Positions 18,602 through 27,896 are shown, counted from the stretch's first letter. The stretch is 55,233 nucleotides of DNA from Anaerolineae bacterium (GCA_011176685.1 DUED01000065.1:1-55233); one strand, 5' to 3'. Program-made: numbers and translations. Notes: a model not told the origin generated them from the sequence alone.

Positions 18602-20230
18602 ATGAATAAAAAAGAATGGTATAAAAACGCAATTTTCTATGAACTACACGTCCGAGCATTTTGCGATGGAAATAATGATGGCATTGGTGATTTAAAGGGT
18701 TTGATTTCTAAGTTAGATTACCTAAGAGATTTAGGAATTGGTTGCATCTGGCTATTACCTATTTATCCTTCCCCATTAAAAGATGATGGCTATGATATTT
18801 CAGACTTTTATAATATCCATTCTGATCTTGGAACACTATCTGATTTTAAACAATTGATCAAAGAAGTACATAAACGCGATTTGCATATAATTGCAGACCT
18901 GGTCCTCAATCATACATCCGACCAATGTGCTTGGTTCCAAGAGGCACGCACTCATCCAAATTCCCCATATAGAAACTTCTATGTTTGGAGTGATACTAAT
19001 CAAAAATACAAGGAAACACGCATTATTTTTATCGACAAAGAAAATTCAAATTGGACTTGGGATGAGGCGGCTGGACAATACTTCTGGCATCGTTTTTACT
19101 CTTCCCAACCCGATTTAAATTTCGACCATCCTTTAGTAAGAGAAGAAATAATAAATATCTTGCGCTTCTGGTTAGATCTAGGAATTGACGGGTTCCGCGC
19201 TGACGCCGTTCCCTATCTATTTGAGAGAGAAGGTACAAGCTGTGAAAACCTTCCGGAAACACATGCTTTTCTCAGGGAAATCCGAGAATTAATCGACCAC
19301 GAATATCCTGATAGGATATTACTGGCAGAAGCCAATCAGTGGCCATCAGATTTAAGCCCATACTTTGGAGACGGGAACGAATTCCACATGGCTTTCCACT
19401 TCCCACTCATGCCACGAATTTTCAAGGCACTTGCAATAAGTGACCGAACTCCTATCATAAAAATTATCAATGAAACTCCAAAAATTCCTCCAAACTGCCA
19501 ATGGAGTACCTTCTTACGAAATCACGACGAATTGACCTTAGAAATGGTCTCTGAGAAAGACCGTGTATTTCTCTGGAATTATTATGCTAAAGACACTCGC
19601 ATGCGATTGAATCTTGGTATTCGCAGGCGATTGGCTCCATTAGTAAATGGTAACCAAAAAATCATTGAACTATTATTCGCAATCATATTCGCTCTTCCAG
19701 GAGCGCCAATAATTTATTACGGCGATGAAATCGGTATGGGGGATAATATATGGCTTGATGATCGCAATGGTGTACGTACCCCAATGCAATGGAACAGTAA
19801 AGCAAATGCGGGGTTCTCCAATGCCGATAAGAAAAAATTATTTCTTCCAATCATTGAAGAGGGGAGATTTAGCTATCAACAAATTAACGTTGAGGATCAA
19901 TTAATAATTCCAAATTCCCTACTACTTAAAATGAGGAGGCTGATTGCTTGTAGAAAAAAGTATGAAGTATTCAGCCAGGGTACGTGTAATTTTCCTAATC
20001 TTGGAAACCAATCAATATTAGCAATTAAGCGCGAATTTAAAGGGGAATCAATCCTTGCAATTCAAAATTTATCAGATAAGATTATAGCAATAAACCCCCT
20101 TGAATATAATTTGAAGAAAAGTTATTTAATAGATATCTTAGAAAATAATACGAAAAACTCAACCAACTATATAAACGATGAAATTCGTTTAGAACCATAT
20201 GGATTTAAATGGTTTCTCATGAAAAAATAA
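18602..20230 (+). CDS. GH13 alpha-amylase family enzyme, trehalose-synthase-like
   Basis: This 542-residue TIM-barrel protein most resembles trehalose synthase (TreS, GH13_16), which interconverts maltose and trehalose. Family hallmarks are IADLVLNHTSD, the SNWTWDEAAGQYFWHRFY insertion, and CENLPETHAFL. Catalytic residues are Asp201 (DGFRADAVPYL), Glu243 (LLAEANQW) and Asp309 (RNHDE). A C-terminal beta domain follows. No fused maltokinase is present. It is last in the LacI operon, 28 bases after the GH63-like gene. An alpha-glucosidase or glucosyltransferase of the same clan remains possible. Confidence 0.82.
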   Translation: MNKKEWYKNAIFYELHVRAFCDGNNDGIGDLKGLISKLDYLRDLGIGCIWLLPIYPSPLKDDGYDISDFYNIHSDLGTLSDFKQLIKEVHKRDLHIIADLVLNHTSDQCAWFQEARTHPNSPYRNFYVWSDTNQKYKETRIIFIDKENSNWTWDEAAGQYFWHRFYSSQPDLNFDHPLVREEIINILRFWLDLGIDGFRADAVPYLFEREGTSCENLPETHAFLREIRELIDHEYPDRILLAEANQWPSDLSPYFGDGNEFHMAFHFPLMPRIFKALAISDRTPIIKIINETPKIPPNCQWSTFLRNHDELTLEMVSEKDRVFLWNYYAKDTRMRLNLGIRRRLAPLVNGNQKIIELLFAIIFALPGAPIIYYGDEIGMGDNIWLDDRNGVRTPMQWNSKANAGFSNADKKKLFLPIIEEGRFSYQQINVEDQLIIPNSLLLKMRRLIACRKKYEVFSQGTCNFPNLGNQSILAIKREFKGESILAIQNLSDKIIAINPLEYNLKKSYLIDILENNTKNSTNYINDEIRLEPYGFKWFLMKK

Positions 20231-20278
20231 AATATCGACACAAATATAAACCTTTCCGTTTAAGAACATCCTTATCTA

Positions 20279-21641
20279 CTATACATTGTATGCAAACTTG
20301 CATAAGATCCGTGCAATTTGTCTTGCAGTCTTCAAATACAAGCCTCGCCTTATATTCTAATTGGGGGCATGAGCATGTGAGTCAGGATATCCGATTCCAA
20401 CAATTACAATAGGCACATTCAAATTCTTTTTAATTATATATTTTGGACCTGATCCGCCTACCATAGGTACAATTTGCATAGGAACGCTATAAATATCTTT
20501 AGTGCTATTGACTACTAGCTTTACAAAAGGATCTTTTAGATCAGTTCGCGCAGTTGGTTCTCCACCTAAATATTTCACCTTTACGTCATCAAATCCCACA
20601 TTATCCAAATGGTATTGGAGTTGACTTAATACATCTTCCGGGCGCTGATCTGGTACCAATCAAAAATCCACCTTGGTACTGGCTTTTGACAGTAAAACAT
20701 TTTTTGAACTAACCCCCTGATATCCTGAAGTCAACCCACAAACCGTACAAGTTGGTTGAAATACCTCTGCAATGTTCAATTCAACTCCGCCCTCTATTCT
20801 ATTCAGGAAACCTCCAACACCAAACCTCTTCTTATACTCCTACGCCATATCTGGTAATTCACACATATCATCGCGATCCTGTTCAGAGGGCAGTTTTACT
20901 TTGTCATAAAACCCTGGTAGCTGAATCTTTTCATTCGGTACTTTCAGAGAGTTTAAAGCACAGATCAACCGCCAGGCAGCATTGGGAATAATGGAACCGC
21001 CTAGACCAGAATGAACATCCATAGAAGCCGTTTCAACCTCCAATTCTATATAGCATATTCCGCATAACCGTAAATATTGAGTAGGTCGCTCACGATGATC
21101 CACTCCCCCGAATTCCCAGATACAAGCATCTGCCCGATTGAGATTAACATTTCCTTCTACAAATGCTTCCAGATTCTCGCTGCTAATTTCCTCTTCACCT
21201 TCGATCAAGAATTTTATGGTACAGGGTAAATCAGCAAGCGCAGTAAGCAAACTATCTATTGCAAACAAACGATTGGTGATATTTCCCTTATTATCACTTG
21301 ATCCCCGGCCATACAATTTGCCATCACGGATGTAGGGCTCAAAAGGTGGAGATTCCCATAAATTCAGCGGCTCTGGAGGATGACGTTGAAATAATCATAA
21401 AACAATAAATTTTTTAGGATGCCCCTTTACGTTCAGCATTTACAATCGGCGCTCATCTTGTGGGATGCACTTTTAAAGAAAAACCTCTCTTTTTAAACAT
21501 TTCCGCTACTAATTCAGCACATTCCTCTAAACCATAATTTTAAGCTGAAACACTTGGTTGCGACACCAGCCTTTTAAGTTCTTCAATGCTCTCCGAAAGA
21601 TGCGATTCTAGATATGTATCTATCTGAGTAAAATCCCTCAT
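20279..21641 (-). pseudogene. M20-family dipeptidase/acetylornithine-deacetylase-like gene, heavily decayed
   Basis: A GGAGAG ribosome-binding site and ATG at 21641 start a typical M20 N-terminus (MRDFTQIDTYLESHL, then SQPSVSA), but a TAA follows within about 30 codons. The middle is open from 21316 to 20840: YGRGSSDNKGN with the metal-site Asp, the catalytic EGEEEISS, and DVHSGLGGSIIPNA. The end is open at 20659-20357 (PDQRPEDV, GGSGP, DSHAHAPN). Several stops and frame changes separate these parts, so this is a dead gene rather than one sequencing error. Intact relatives are zinc peptidases of about 450 residues. Confidence 0.85.
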
Positions 21642-21656
21642 AATCTCTCCTCATAT

Positions 21657-22217
21657 TTAAGTTCCGGCTAATACCACCAAATTATAAATTGATGCTCCCG
21701 TGTATGCAAATACCATCATTTTCAATATCTTTCCTATCCAACACCAAAATAAAAACCTAAAAACGGGCATTTTCAATGCACCTGCAGTCATTCCAGCTAT
21801 ATCAAAAATTGGATTAGGGATAAATGCCATGACAAGAATTGTGATTTCTCCATAGCGCCTGACCCATTGCGTAAGTTGTGTATACCAATCCCGATTCTCA
21901 ACGATGATCTGTCCACTATAACCCGCGAGGTATCCTGTCAGTTCGCCTATCGCTGCCCCACTTCCAGCAGCAACAGCTACATAGAAGGGATTAAATATTG
22001 GACCAAGCGCTGAAGCTACTAATACACCGGGAAGCGGGAAAATGACTGTCGCATTAGCAATAACAGAAACGGCGAAAATCCCTGGGTAACCATAAATCTC
22101 AAGATTCCCTACAACATCCCTATAAATATAAATAATGACTGTGATGGTTATTACTAATAAAAATATCAGCACGCGAATCCATGTGTTGTGCTGACCTTTT
22201 TTCATCTTTATAATCAT
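21657..22217 (-). CDS. TVP38/TMEM64-family (SNARE-associated/VTT domain) membrane protein
   Basis: The 186-residue integral membrane protein has about five hydrophobic segments. The VTT-domain pattern includes PLPGVLVASALGPIF, a glycine-rich GSGAAIGELTGYLAGY, and the re-entrant FIPNPIFDIAGMTAGAL. The family is linked to lipid scrambling or membrane homeostasis (DedA superfamily), but the substrate here is unknown. Its ATG overlaps the udk stop by four bases (ATGA), so the two genes are translationally coupled. A second in-frame ATG at codon 5 is possible. Confidence 0.8.
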   Translation of the reverse strand: MIIKMKKGQHNTWIRVLIFLLVITITVIIYIYRDVVGNLEIYGYPGIFAVSVIANATVIFPLPGVLVASALGPIFNPFYVAVAAGSGAAIGELTGYLAGYSGQIIVENRDWYTQLTQWVRRYGEITILVMAFIPNPIFDIAGMTAGALKMPVFRFLFWCWIGKILKMMVFAYTGASIYNLVVLAGT

Positions 22218-22849
22218 TCTTTCTGCCGAAGCAGGGATTCTATGCGCGCAGTTACCATATCCATAGCTACTTCATTTAATCCCCCTTCTGGAATAATGAC
22301 ATCTGCATAACGTTTTGAGGGTTCTACGAATTCCAAATGCATTGGCCTTACAGTAGTTAGATACTGTTGAATAACTATCTCTCTAGTACGTCCACGCTCA
22401 GCAATATCACGCTGTAAACGGCGGATAAAACGAATGTCATTATCCGTATCAACGAAGAGCTTGACATCAAACAACTCCCGCAGCTTCTGTTCCACGAAAA
22501 TCAGAATCCCTTCAACAATGACCACGGGCTGCGGTTCAACCCTGATTGTTTTTTTGGTGCGGGAATGTGTGCTGAAATCGTATACCGGTATATCAACCGG
22601 TATCCATTTTTTAAGCTGCTTAATGTGCTCAATCATTAACTCTGATTCTAGAGAATCTGGATGGTCGAAGTTGACCATCGCTTTCTGGTTCGGTGGCAAA
22701 TCTGTTAAATCACGATAATATGCATCATGCGGAAGATATGATATATGATGACCACCAACGCGTTTTATGATTACATTTGCGACGGTTGTCTTGCCAGAAC
22801 CAGTACCACCAGCGATGCCAATTACTATTGGGGGGGGTTTTTCTGACAT
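22214..22849 (-). CDS. udk: uridine kinase
   Basis: The P-loop kinase of the uridine kinase/PRK family has GIAGGTGSGKTTVAN (Walker A), YYRDLTDLPPNQKAMVNFDHPDSLE, YDFSTHSR and VEGILIF, all typical of Udk. It phosphorylates uridine and cytidine in pyrimidine salvage, which complements upp in this window. I place the start at the ATG at 22849 (211 residues). A TATAAT ends six bases upstream, so the message may begin at the start codon. The longer frame uses a TTG upstream of that -10 box. Confidence 0.92.
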   Translation of the reverse strand: MSEKPPPIVIGIAGGTGSGKTTVANVIIKRVGGHHISYLPHDAYYRDLTDLPPNQKAMVNFDHPDSLESELMIEHIKQLKKWIPVDIPVYDFSTHSRTKKTIRVEPQPVVIVEGILIFVEQKLRELFDVKLFVDTDNDIRFIRRLQRDIAERGRTREIVIQQYLTTVRPMHLEFVEPSKRYADVIIPEGGLNEVAMDMVTARIESLLRQKE

Positions 22850-22855
22850 GCTGAG

Positions 22856-22861
22856 ATTATA
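22856..22861 (-). promoter_or_regulatory. -10 box of udk, leaderless geometry
   Basis: TATAAT on the minus strand is followed by six bases and then ATG at 22849. The expected +1 falls on the A of the start codon. No convincing -35 and no ribosome-binding site. Confidence 0.5.
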
Positions 22862-22934
22862 CACCAAGCATAAATCTTCACTTTAATATGTACGTTTTTA
22901 TTTTTGAGTATGGCATCAATTCACTGATAAAAAA

Positions 22935-23123
22935 ATGAACAAAATCACTGTAAGACTCAATTATCATCTGAAAGAAAGGGCTGAAAAAATATGGTACAAA
23001 CCTTATGTGGGTCTTATCAAATAGACAATGGACAGCGGTAAGATTAAATTCCTGGAAATAGACTTCCCAATTGAAATAGGCGGCATTTTACAGTTGCTTT
23101 CTTCTAATTTCATTCCTAACTGA
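22935..23123 (+). pseudogene. short unknown reading frame split by an amber codon
   Basis: From ATG at 22935 the frame reads 29 codons (ITVRLNYHLKERAEKIWYKPY), meets TAG at 23022-23024, and continues in the same frame for 32 more codons (MDSGKIKFLEIDFPIEIGG) to TGA at 23121. The composition looks protein-like, but I recognise no family. It could be a decayed small gene or chance. The rest of 22862-23142 shows nothing else. Confidence 0.25.
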
Positions 23124-23142
23124 ATGGGCCAGTTTAATTAAT

Positions 23143-23178
23143 AAGAAAAAACGATTATGCATTATGCACAATCGCTTT
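23143..23178 (-). terminator. terminator downstream of the thermonuclease gene
   Basis: On the minus strand GCGATTGTGCATA pairs with TATGCATAATCGT (with G-U pairs) and is followed by a run of Ts. It lies directly after the stop at 23180. Confidence 0.65.
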
Positions 23179-23179
23179 T

Positions 23180-23755
23180 CTAATAATTTTTTTGTGCTTT
23201 ACGGCCAGCTTCCAAAAAAAGACCCTGACAAGCGATATCTGGAGGATAAGAAACGGCAGATGCTACACCTAGTTTTACAAGCTCATAATTAATAAAAGCA
23301 TCTTCAGTAAAAACATACCTTAATAACCGATGATATTTATCTGTCTCTGAAATATCTGTGATAAGCAAGATATGTTTATCTTTTACCAGTTCCCTATTCA
23401 TTCGAGTGGCTTCTTCAGCTTTCTCAACCATAGCTCCTTCATATTCGGGTGTATTGATGCCGATATAGCGAACCTCATATTCTTTATCATTAATTATTAC
23501 AACAATTGAATCTCCATCAATTACTCTCGCAACATACGCAACTTCTTTTTTTGCATATGAATTGATGCAATCAGGCAATTCTACTTGCAGTAGAGCATTT
23601 TTAATATTTTTTTCTGTATCGATGGTTTCGGTTAAAGTGGGTGCTGAAATTTCAACTTTCTGCTCCTCTTTTTCCAAATCTAATGACGGAGCAAGAACAC
23701 ATGTGCTTAGGCTCAACCCCAAGAATAGAACAATCAAAAAGTGATGGAATCTCAT
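23180..23755 (-). CDS. thermonuclease (SNase) family lipoprotein
   Basis: The 191-residue protein has a lipoprotein signal ending in the lipobox LSTC (Cys19), a short linker and a staphylococcal-nuclease OB-fold domain. The family residues are visible: VIDGDSIVV with the calcium Asp, VRYIGINTPE with the catalytic Arg and Glu, and DKYHRLLRYVF with the second Arg. It is probably an outside-facing, Ca-dependent nuclease tethered to the membrane that degrades extracellular DNA or RNA. The C-terminus is a little shorter than many homologues. Monocistronic, with its own terminator. Confidence 0.88.
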   Translation of the reverse strand: MRFHHFLIVLFLGLSLSTCVLAPSLDLEKEEQKVEISAPTLTETIDTEKNIKNALLQVELPDCINSYAKKEVAYVARVIDGDSIVVIINDKEYEVRYIGINTPEYEGAMVEKAEEATRMNRELVKDKHILLITDISETDKYHRLLRYVFTEDAFINYELVKLGVASAVSYPPDIACQGLFLEAGRKAQKNY

Positions 23756-23962
23756 ATCAACTTATCGAGGTAAACAAATCATCAATAGCATTATGGCAAT
23801 AATAGATTATGCAGTCATTTACAATCTCTCTTGTCTCTTTATGTAAAATTAAATCAATTGAATTTCTCATTGCCATCACCTAAATTAAAGCAGGAGAAAT
23901 ATATCGTTAATATAAAGCTCACTGCTCCCAAACAGATTATCATGATACGATTAGTCTAAATA

Positions 23963-24035
23963 AGCCACCGAAGGGAATTGAACCCTTGACCCGCCGCTTA
24001 CGAAGCGGCTGCTCTACCATCTGAGCTACGGTGGC
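23963..24035 (-). tRNA. tRNA-Thr, anticodon CGU
   Basis: The cloverleaf folds fully. The acceptor stem is GCCACCG/CGGTGGC, the D arm GCTC/GAGC, and the anticodon stem GCCGC/GCGGC with loop TTCGTAA (anticodon CGT, reading ACG). The T arm is AAGGG/CCCTT with TTCAATT. CCA is not encoded, and the discriminator is U. Confidence 0.95.
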
Positions 24036-24082
24036 GTGTGCAAAATTATAACAGCATCAGAAGGATAACAATAAATATATCT

Positions 24083-25327
24083 ATGAACATTGCTATTCTT
24101 TCTTATCATACATGTCCCTTAGCCACACTTGGCGGAAAAGACACTGGTGGAATGAATGTGTATGTGCGCGATCTAACAATTTCCTTGGGACAACATGGCA
24201 TTCATGTCGATGTCTTCACCCGCTCCCAAGATGAACATGTCCCTCACATATTGCATGATCTGGGATATGGCAATCAGATTGTACATATTCCAGCTGGTCC
24301 AGAAACCCCGCGATCCAAGAAAGAATTGTTGGGTTATCTCCCGGAATTTGTTACTAATATTTTAAAATTCCAACAGAAAAAGAATATTAAATATAATCTT
24401 ATTCACAGCCATTATTGGCTATCTGGTTTGGCAGCTATCAATTTACGAAACGATTGGAATATCCCTGTCATTCACATGTTCCACACTTTAGCAAAAATGA
24501 AAAACCAAATTGCGCGGAACGAGACCGAAAAAGAAGGAAATTACCGCATCAATGGGGAAGAGAAAGTCGTTCATGTAGCAGATAAAATCGTCGCCTCCAC
24601 TCCAATTGAAAAAGCACAACTGATTTCACATTATTGTGCTGAAGAAAAGAAAATTATAATCATCCCTCCAGGTGTCGATACAGGCCATTTTTACCCCATT
24701 CCCCCAGATGAAGCTAAAGAGGTAGTTGGTATACCGACCGATGGGAAAATAATCCTCTTTGTTGGCCGCATAGAACCATTAAAAGGGGTGGATAACTTGA
24801 TTCGGTCAATTGCATCAATACGCAAATCAGACGTTCTCTCGCAATGTCCGCATTACCTCATCATCATTGGAGGTAATCCAGATCCGGACAGTGATGAAAT
24901 AAACAACGAGATGAGACGGCTGAAAAAGCTTTGTAAGGAACTCGGCCTAGATGATTTAATCATATTCCTGGGTAAAAAAGCCAAGGACACACTCCCTTAC
25001 TATTACTCCGCGTCTGAGGTCGTCGTCATGCCTTCTTATTATGAGTCTTTTGGGATAGTAGCTTTGGAATCGATGGCATGTGGCACACCAGTACTTGCTA
25101 CGCAGGTTGGTGGTTTATCTTACCTCATAAAAGATGGGGAAACTGGATTCACAATTCCTGTTGAAGATCCACAAGCACTTGAACAAAAACTCACGATGTT
25201 GATTTGCAAGACAGAATTAAGAGAGGAAATGAGTCACAACAGCATAATATATGCTCAATCCTTTTCTTGGGAAAAGATCACTCCACAAATAATTGAACTA
25301 TATGAAAACACTACTAGTTCTTATTAA
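24083..25327 (+). CDS. glycosyltransferase family 4 (MshA/sucrose-phosphate-synthase-like)
   Basis: The 414-residue GT-B enzyme opens with IAILSYHTCPLATLGGKDTGGMNVYVRDL, the donor/acceptor glycine-rich loop shared by MshA and sucrose-phosphate synthases. Its C-terminal half has FVGRIEPLKGVDNL, the EX7E block YESFGIVALESMACGTPV and GGLSYLIKDGETGF. The start at 24083 is set by homology; upstream codons overlap the promoter side of the divergent tRNA gene. Annotating it as D-inositol-3-phosphate glycosyltransferase would overstate what is visible. It ends with a four-base convergent overlap with dinB. Confidence 0.85.
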   Translation: MNIAILSYHTCPLATLGGKDTGGMNVYVRDLTISLGQHGIHVDVFTRSQDEHVPHILHDLGYGNQIVHIPAGPETPRSKKELLGYLPEFVTNILKFQQKKNIKYNLIHSHYWLSGLAAINLRNDWNIPVIHMFHTLAKMKNQIARNETEKEGNYRINGEEKVVHVADKIVASTPIEKAQLISHYCAEEKKIIIIPPGVDTGHFYPIPPDEAKEVVGIPTDGKIILFVGRIEPLKGVDNLIRSIASIRKSDVLSQCPHYLIIIGGNPDPDSDEINNEMRRLKKLCKELGLDDLIIFLGKKAKDTLPYYYSASEVVVMPSYYESFGIVALESMACGTPVLATQVGGLSYLIKDGETGFTIPVEDPQALEQKLTMLICKTELREEMSHNSIIYAQSFSWEKITPQIIELYENTTSSY

Positions 25328-26517
25328 TTCTTATCGTTTTTATAATTAAAAGTTGAAACCCCTTTTTGGATTACGCCTCTACCAAATCTCTGCTTTAGTG
25401 TATCAATAGCTTCCAATAAACGGCTTTCCTTTTCGTAGGTCTTATCCCATAAAGACAATTGTTGAAAAATTGGGGTTAAATTTACGACACAAATACCGAT
25501 AAGACGCACCGGTTTCCCCGCTTTCCAAATTTGGTGGAACAGTTTCAGAGCATTTTGATAAATCACCGAACCTTGATTTGTTGGTTGAGTTAAAGTCAGT
25601 TGCCTTGTATGCGTTTCAAAGTTCGGCCAGCGTACTTTTAATCGAACAGTAAAGCCGCACAATCTACGTTTTCGCAATCGATTTCCAACTTTTTCACTTA
25701 AGTTCTTAATAGTATTGGTCAACTCTTTTGAATTATTAGAATCTCGTGAGAACGTGATTTCATTGCTGATCGATTTTATGCCGTCATCTTCCCCAACTGG
25801 CCTTATATCAATCCCTCGAGCTCGTTGGTGTAAAATTTTTGCAAATTTTCCAAAATGTTTCTCAAGGATATCCATATTTGCGGAAGCAATGTCTCCAATT
25901 GTTATTAAACCTAATTTTTCTAAATACGGTACGGTTTTTAAGCCAATCCCCCACATTTCCTCTACTGGCAAGGCTGACAGGAATTTTGCTTCTTCACCAG
26001 GTAATACTTCCAATATTGCCATTGGAGCATTTTCGCCGCGATACTTGACTTTCGCGATATTTGTAGCTATTTTTGCTACCAATTTGTTTGATGCAATTCC
26101 GATTGAGCTGGGTAATCCAAGCTCCTTATAAATCCGTGATTGGATTCTGTGCGCAATCGTCAATGCAGCTTCTAGAAGATCCGAAATATCCAGGAACGCT
26201 TCATCAATAGAAATCTGCTCTACTAAAGGTGACAAGTTATGTAATATTGTCATAATTTTTTTTGACTCTGCAAGATATGTATGATAGTGGCTTTGCACAA
26301 TCAATAATTTTGGACATTTTCTGATTGCTATTCTCATAGGCATAGCCGCCTTAATACCACTGCGCCTAGCAGCATAGGAACAGGAAGTTACCACACCACG
26401 TCCATCAGGTGAACCACCAGTTGCAAATGGCTTTCCCTGCAGGTCTGGATTGAATTTCTCTTCAACAGAACAGAAAAATGCATCCAAATCAAGGTGAAGA
26501 ATTTTACGGTATTTCAT
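25324..26517 (-). CDS. dinB: DNA polymerase IV (Y-family)
   Basis: The 397-residue translesion polymerase has catalytic acidic residues Asp10 in ILHLDLDAFF and Asp105/Glu106 in SIDEAFLD. The little-finger region is present, with FGKFAKILHQRARGID and KSISNEITFSRD. A beta-clamp motif is plausible near the C-terminus (QLSLWD). It copies damaged templates at the cost of fidelity. Its 3' end overlaps the convergent glycosyltransferase gene by four bases. No SOS box can be asserted. Confidence 0.95.
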   Translation of the reverse strand: MKYRKILHLDLDAFFCSVEEKFNPDLQGKPFATGGSPDGRGVVTSCSYAARRSGIKAAMPMRIAIRKCPKLLIVQSHYHTYLAESKKIMTILHNLSPLVEQISIDEAFLDISDLLEAALTIAHRIQSRIYKELGLPSSIGIASNKLVAKIATNIAKVKYRGENAPMAILEVLPGEEAKFLSALPVEEMWGIGLKTVPYLEKLGLITIGDIASANMDILEKHFGKFAKILHQRARGIDIRPVGEDDGIKSISNEITFSRDSNNSKELTNTIKNLSEKVGNRLRKRRLCGFTVRLKVRWPNFETHTRQLTLTQPTNQGSVIYQNALKLFHQIWKAGKPVRLIGICVVNLTPIFQQLSLWDKTYEKESRLLEAIDTLKQRFGRGVIQKGVSTFNYKNDKN

Positions 26518-26625
26518 ATTCTTAATTGTCTAGAGTAATTAACTATGTTAAGAGCATTAATCAATAATGGAATTTTCGGTCTTTTATGAAAAATAATCAG
26601 ATATCAAAAGATAACTTTTTAATTA

Positions 26626-27675
26626 TCATTTCATCGCTAATTTTAAATTTTCTATAGCATCAACAGGTGTTGGGTCAATTTTATACAACATTGCCAGATA
26701 ATAAGCCAAATAATCCCCAAAAAGCAAACTGTTCCACATTTCCATTAATGGGTGTTCATATTCGAATTTAAGCACTTCCGTGTTCAATCCTGCAACCATT
26801 AATTCTCTTGAGGTAATATCTGTTCGCAAACTATTCCTTTTGTGTTCCCATCGTCCTTTCAAGAAGAGAACCATGGTCTTAAGCAAGATCGGCTCATGAT
26901 TAATAACACCTGCGAGTGTATTGTGATCTGCTTCTGGTAGAAAATCAAACTGCGCCCAGGCTTTTGCCAATTCATTGATCTGGGTTTTCCATCGCCGAGC
27001 AATGGGCGCAAAATGGTCGGCGCCAATAATTACCACCCATCGACCAACCGCCTGCCCTGCCATACGTTTGGCAGGGTTACTCTGTACAGGCACATCTGCC
27101 TTCAACGTTCTCTGGTACATTCGCAATGTGGCAATAGTATCTCTAACATTTTTTGATTGATCCGGAATCAGCCCTAAACGCATAAAAAGAGACAATAAGA
27201 GCCCAAAAGAAAAGCCCACAGCTGCACGTGGTTGTCCCTTATGCTTGAATTTCCACAAAGTGCTTATATCAACCCGAGCTTCTTCCGCTAATTTTCCACC
27301 CGTCGTTATTGCTACAATTGGAGCGCCTTTTTTTAAGGCTTCCTCAAAAGATGAAAATGTCTCTTCAGTATTGCCAGAATGTGAGGAAGAAATCACGAGA
27401 GTATCATGATTAACCCAAGCTGGAAGACCATAATTTCTATGCACACAAATGGGCACTTTACATATTTGTTGTGCATATGCCGTCAGCATATCCGCACCAA
27501 TCGCGGAGCCTCCCATGCCAGAAATTACAACCTGTGAGATTGATTCAAATTTCGGGAGAGGATAGTCTTGCCCAGTTTGCCAAGCCATTTCTAATTGATT
27601 GGGTAGATTATCGATCTCTGATAACATGTTTAGAGAATCAATTTTTTTAAATACATTCAAGTCATCAAGGTTCAT
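26626..27675 (-). CDS. bifunctional phosphoglucose/phosphomannose isomerase
   Basis: The 349-residue SIS-fold protein has the two sugar-phosphate loops GMGGSAIGADML and SSHSGNTEETF, and the C-terminal EADHNTLAG and YKIDPTPVDAIENLK blocks of the archaeal/Chloroflexota PGI-PMI family. It interconverts fructose-6-phosphate with glucose-6- and mannose-6-phosphate, feeding both glycolysis and mannose-containing glycans. It follows a 67-residue unknown gene by 17 bases, probably in one transcript. Specific PGI- or PMI-only activity cannot be ruled out. Confidence 0.88.
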   Translation of the reverse strand: MNLDDLNVFKKIDSLNMLSEIDNLPNQLEMAWQTGQDYPLPKFESISQVVISGMGGSAIGADMLTAYAQQICKVPICVHRNYGLPAWVNHDTLVISSSHSGNTEETFSSFEEALKKGAPIVAITTGGKLAEEARVDISTLWKFKHKGQPRAAVGFSFGLLLSLFMRLGLIPDQSKNVRDTIATLRMYQRTLKADVPVQSNPAKRMAGQAVGRWVVIIGADHFAPIARRWKTQINELAKAWAQFDFLPEADHNTLAGVINHEPILLKTMVLFLKGRWEHKRNSLRTDITSRELMVAGLNTEVLKFEYEHPLMEMWNSLLFGDYLAYYLAMLYKIDPTPVDAIENLKLAMK

Positions 27676-27692
27676 TTTTCATTCCTATTTTT

Positions 27693-27896
27693 TTATTTAA
27701 CCTGTTTATCAAACCTGTTCACAAGCATCCGCATCAAATCCAGGAATTCCTGCCATTCCTCAGTAAAAAAATGCAAGGTCACATTATTGACCTCAATATG
27801 GTAAAGAACCTCCCCGTCAGGTTCTTTAGATTTCCAGGAGATATAATTGTCTGTTTCTCCGATTATCTCAGTCTTAGGTTCTAATGAATCAGTCAT
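27693..27896 (-). CDS. small acidic protein of unknown function
   Basis: The 67 residues begin TDSLEPKTEIIGETDNYISW and end LMRMLVNRFDKQVK. No signal peptide, no membrane span and no family I recognise. The start at 27896 is chosen because AAAGGAGA lies eight bases upstream; an ATG three codons earlier would sit on top of the ribosome-binding site. It precedes the phosphoglucose/phosphomannose isomerase by 17 bases, so the two are probably co-transcribed. Alternating hydrophobic residues in the middle suggest a small beta-plus-helix fold. Confidence 0.6.
   Translation of the reverse strand: MTDSLEPKTEIIGETDNYISWKSKEPDGEVLYHIEVNNVTLHFFTEEWQEFLDLMRMLVNRFDKQVK

Noticed and set aside
18602-20230. 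Calling the GH13 enzyme a plain alpha-amylase
   Set aside because: The SNWTWD and CENLPETH segments and lack of a signal peptide point to the TreS subfamily acting inside the cell.
7004-23123. Reading TAG as an amino acid (amber recoding)
   Set aside because: Two broken genes have in-frame TAG, but eno, lacI and a permease end in TAG, and the M20 gene is broken by TAA and frameshifts too. Plain decay is simpler.
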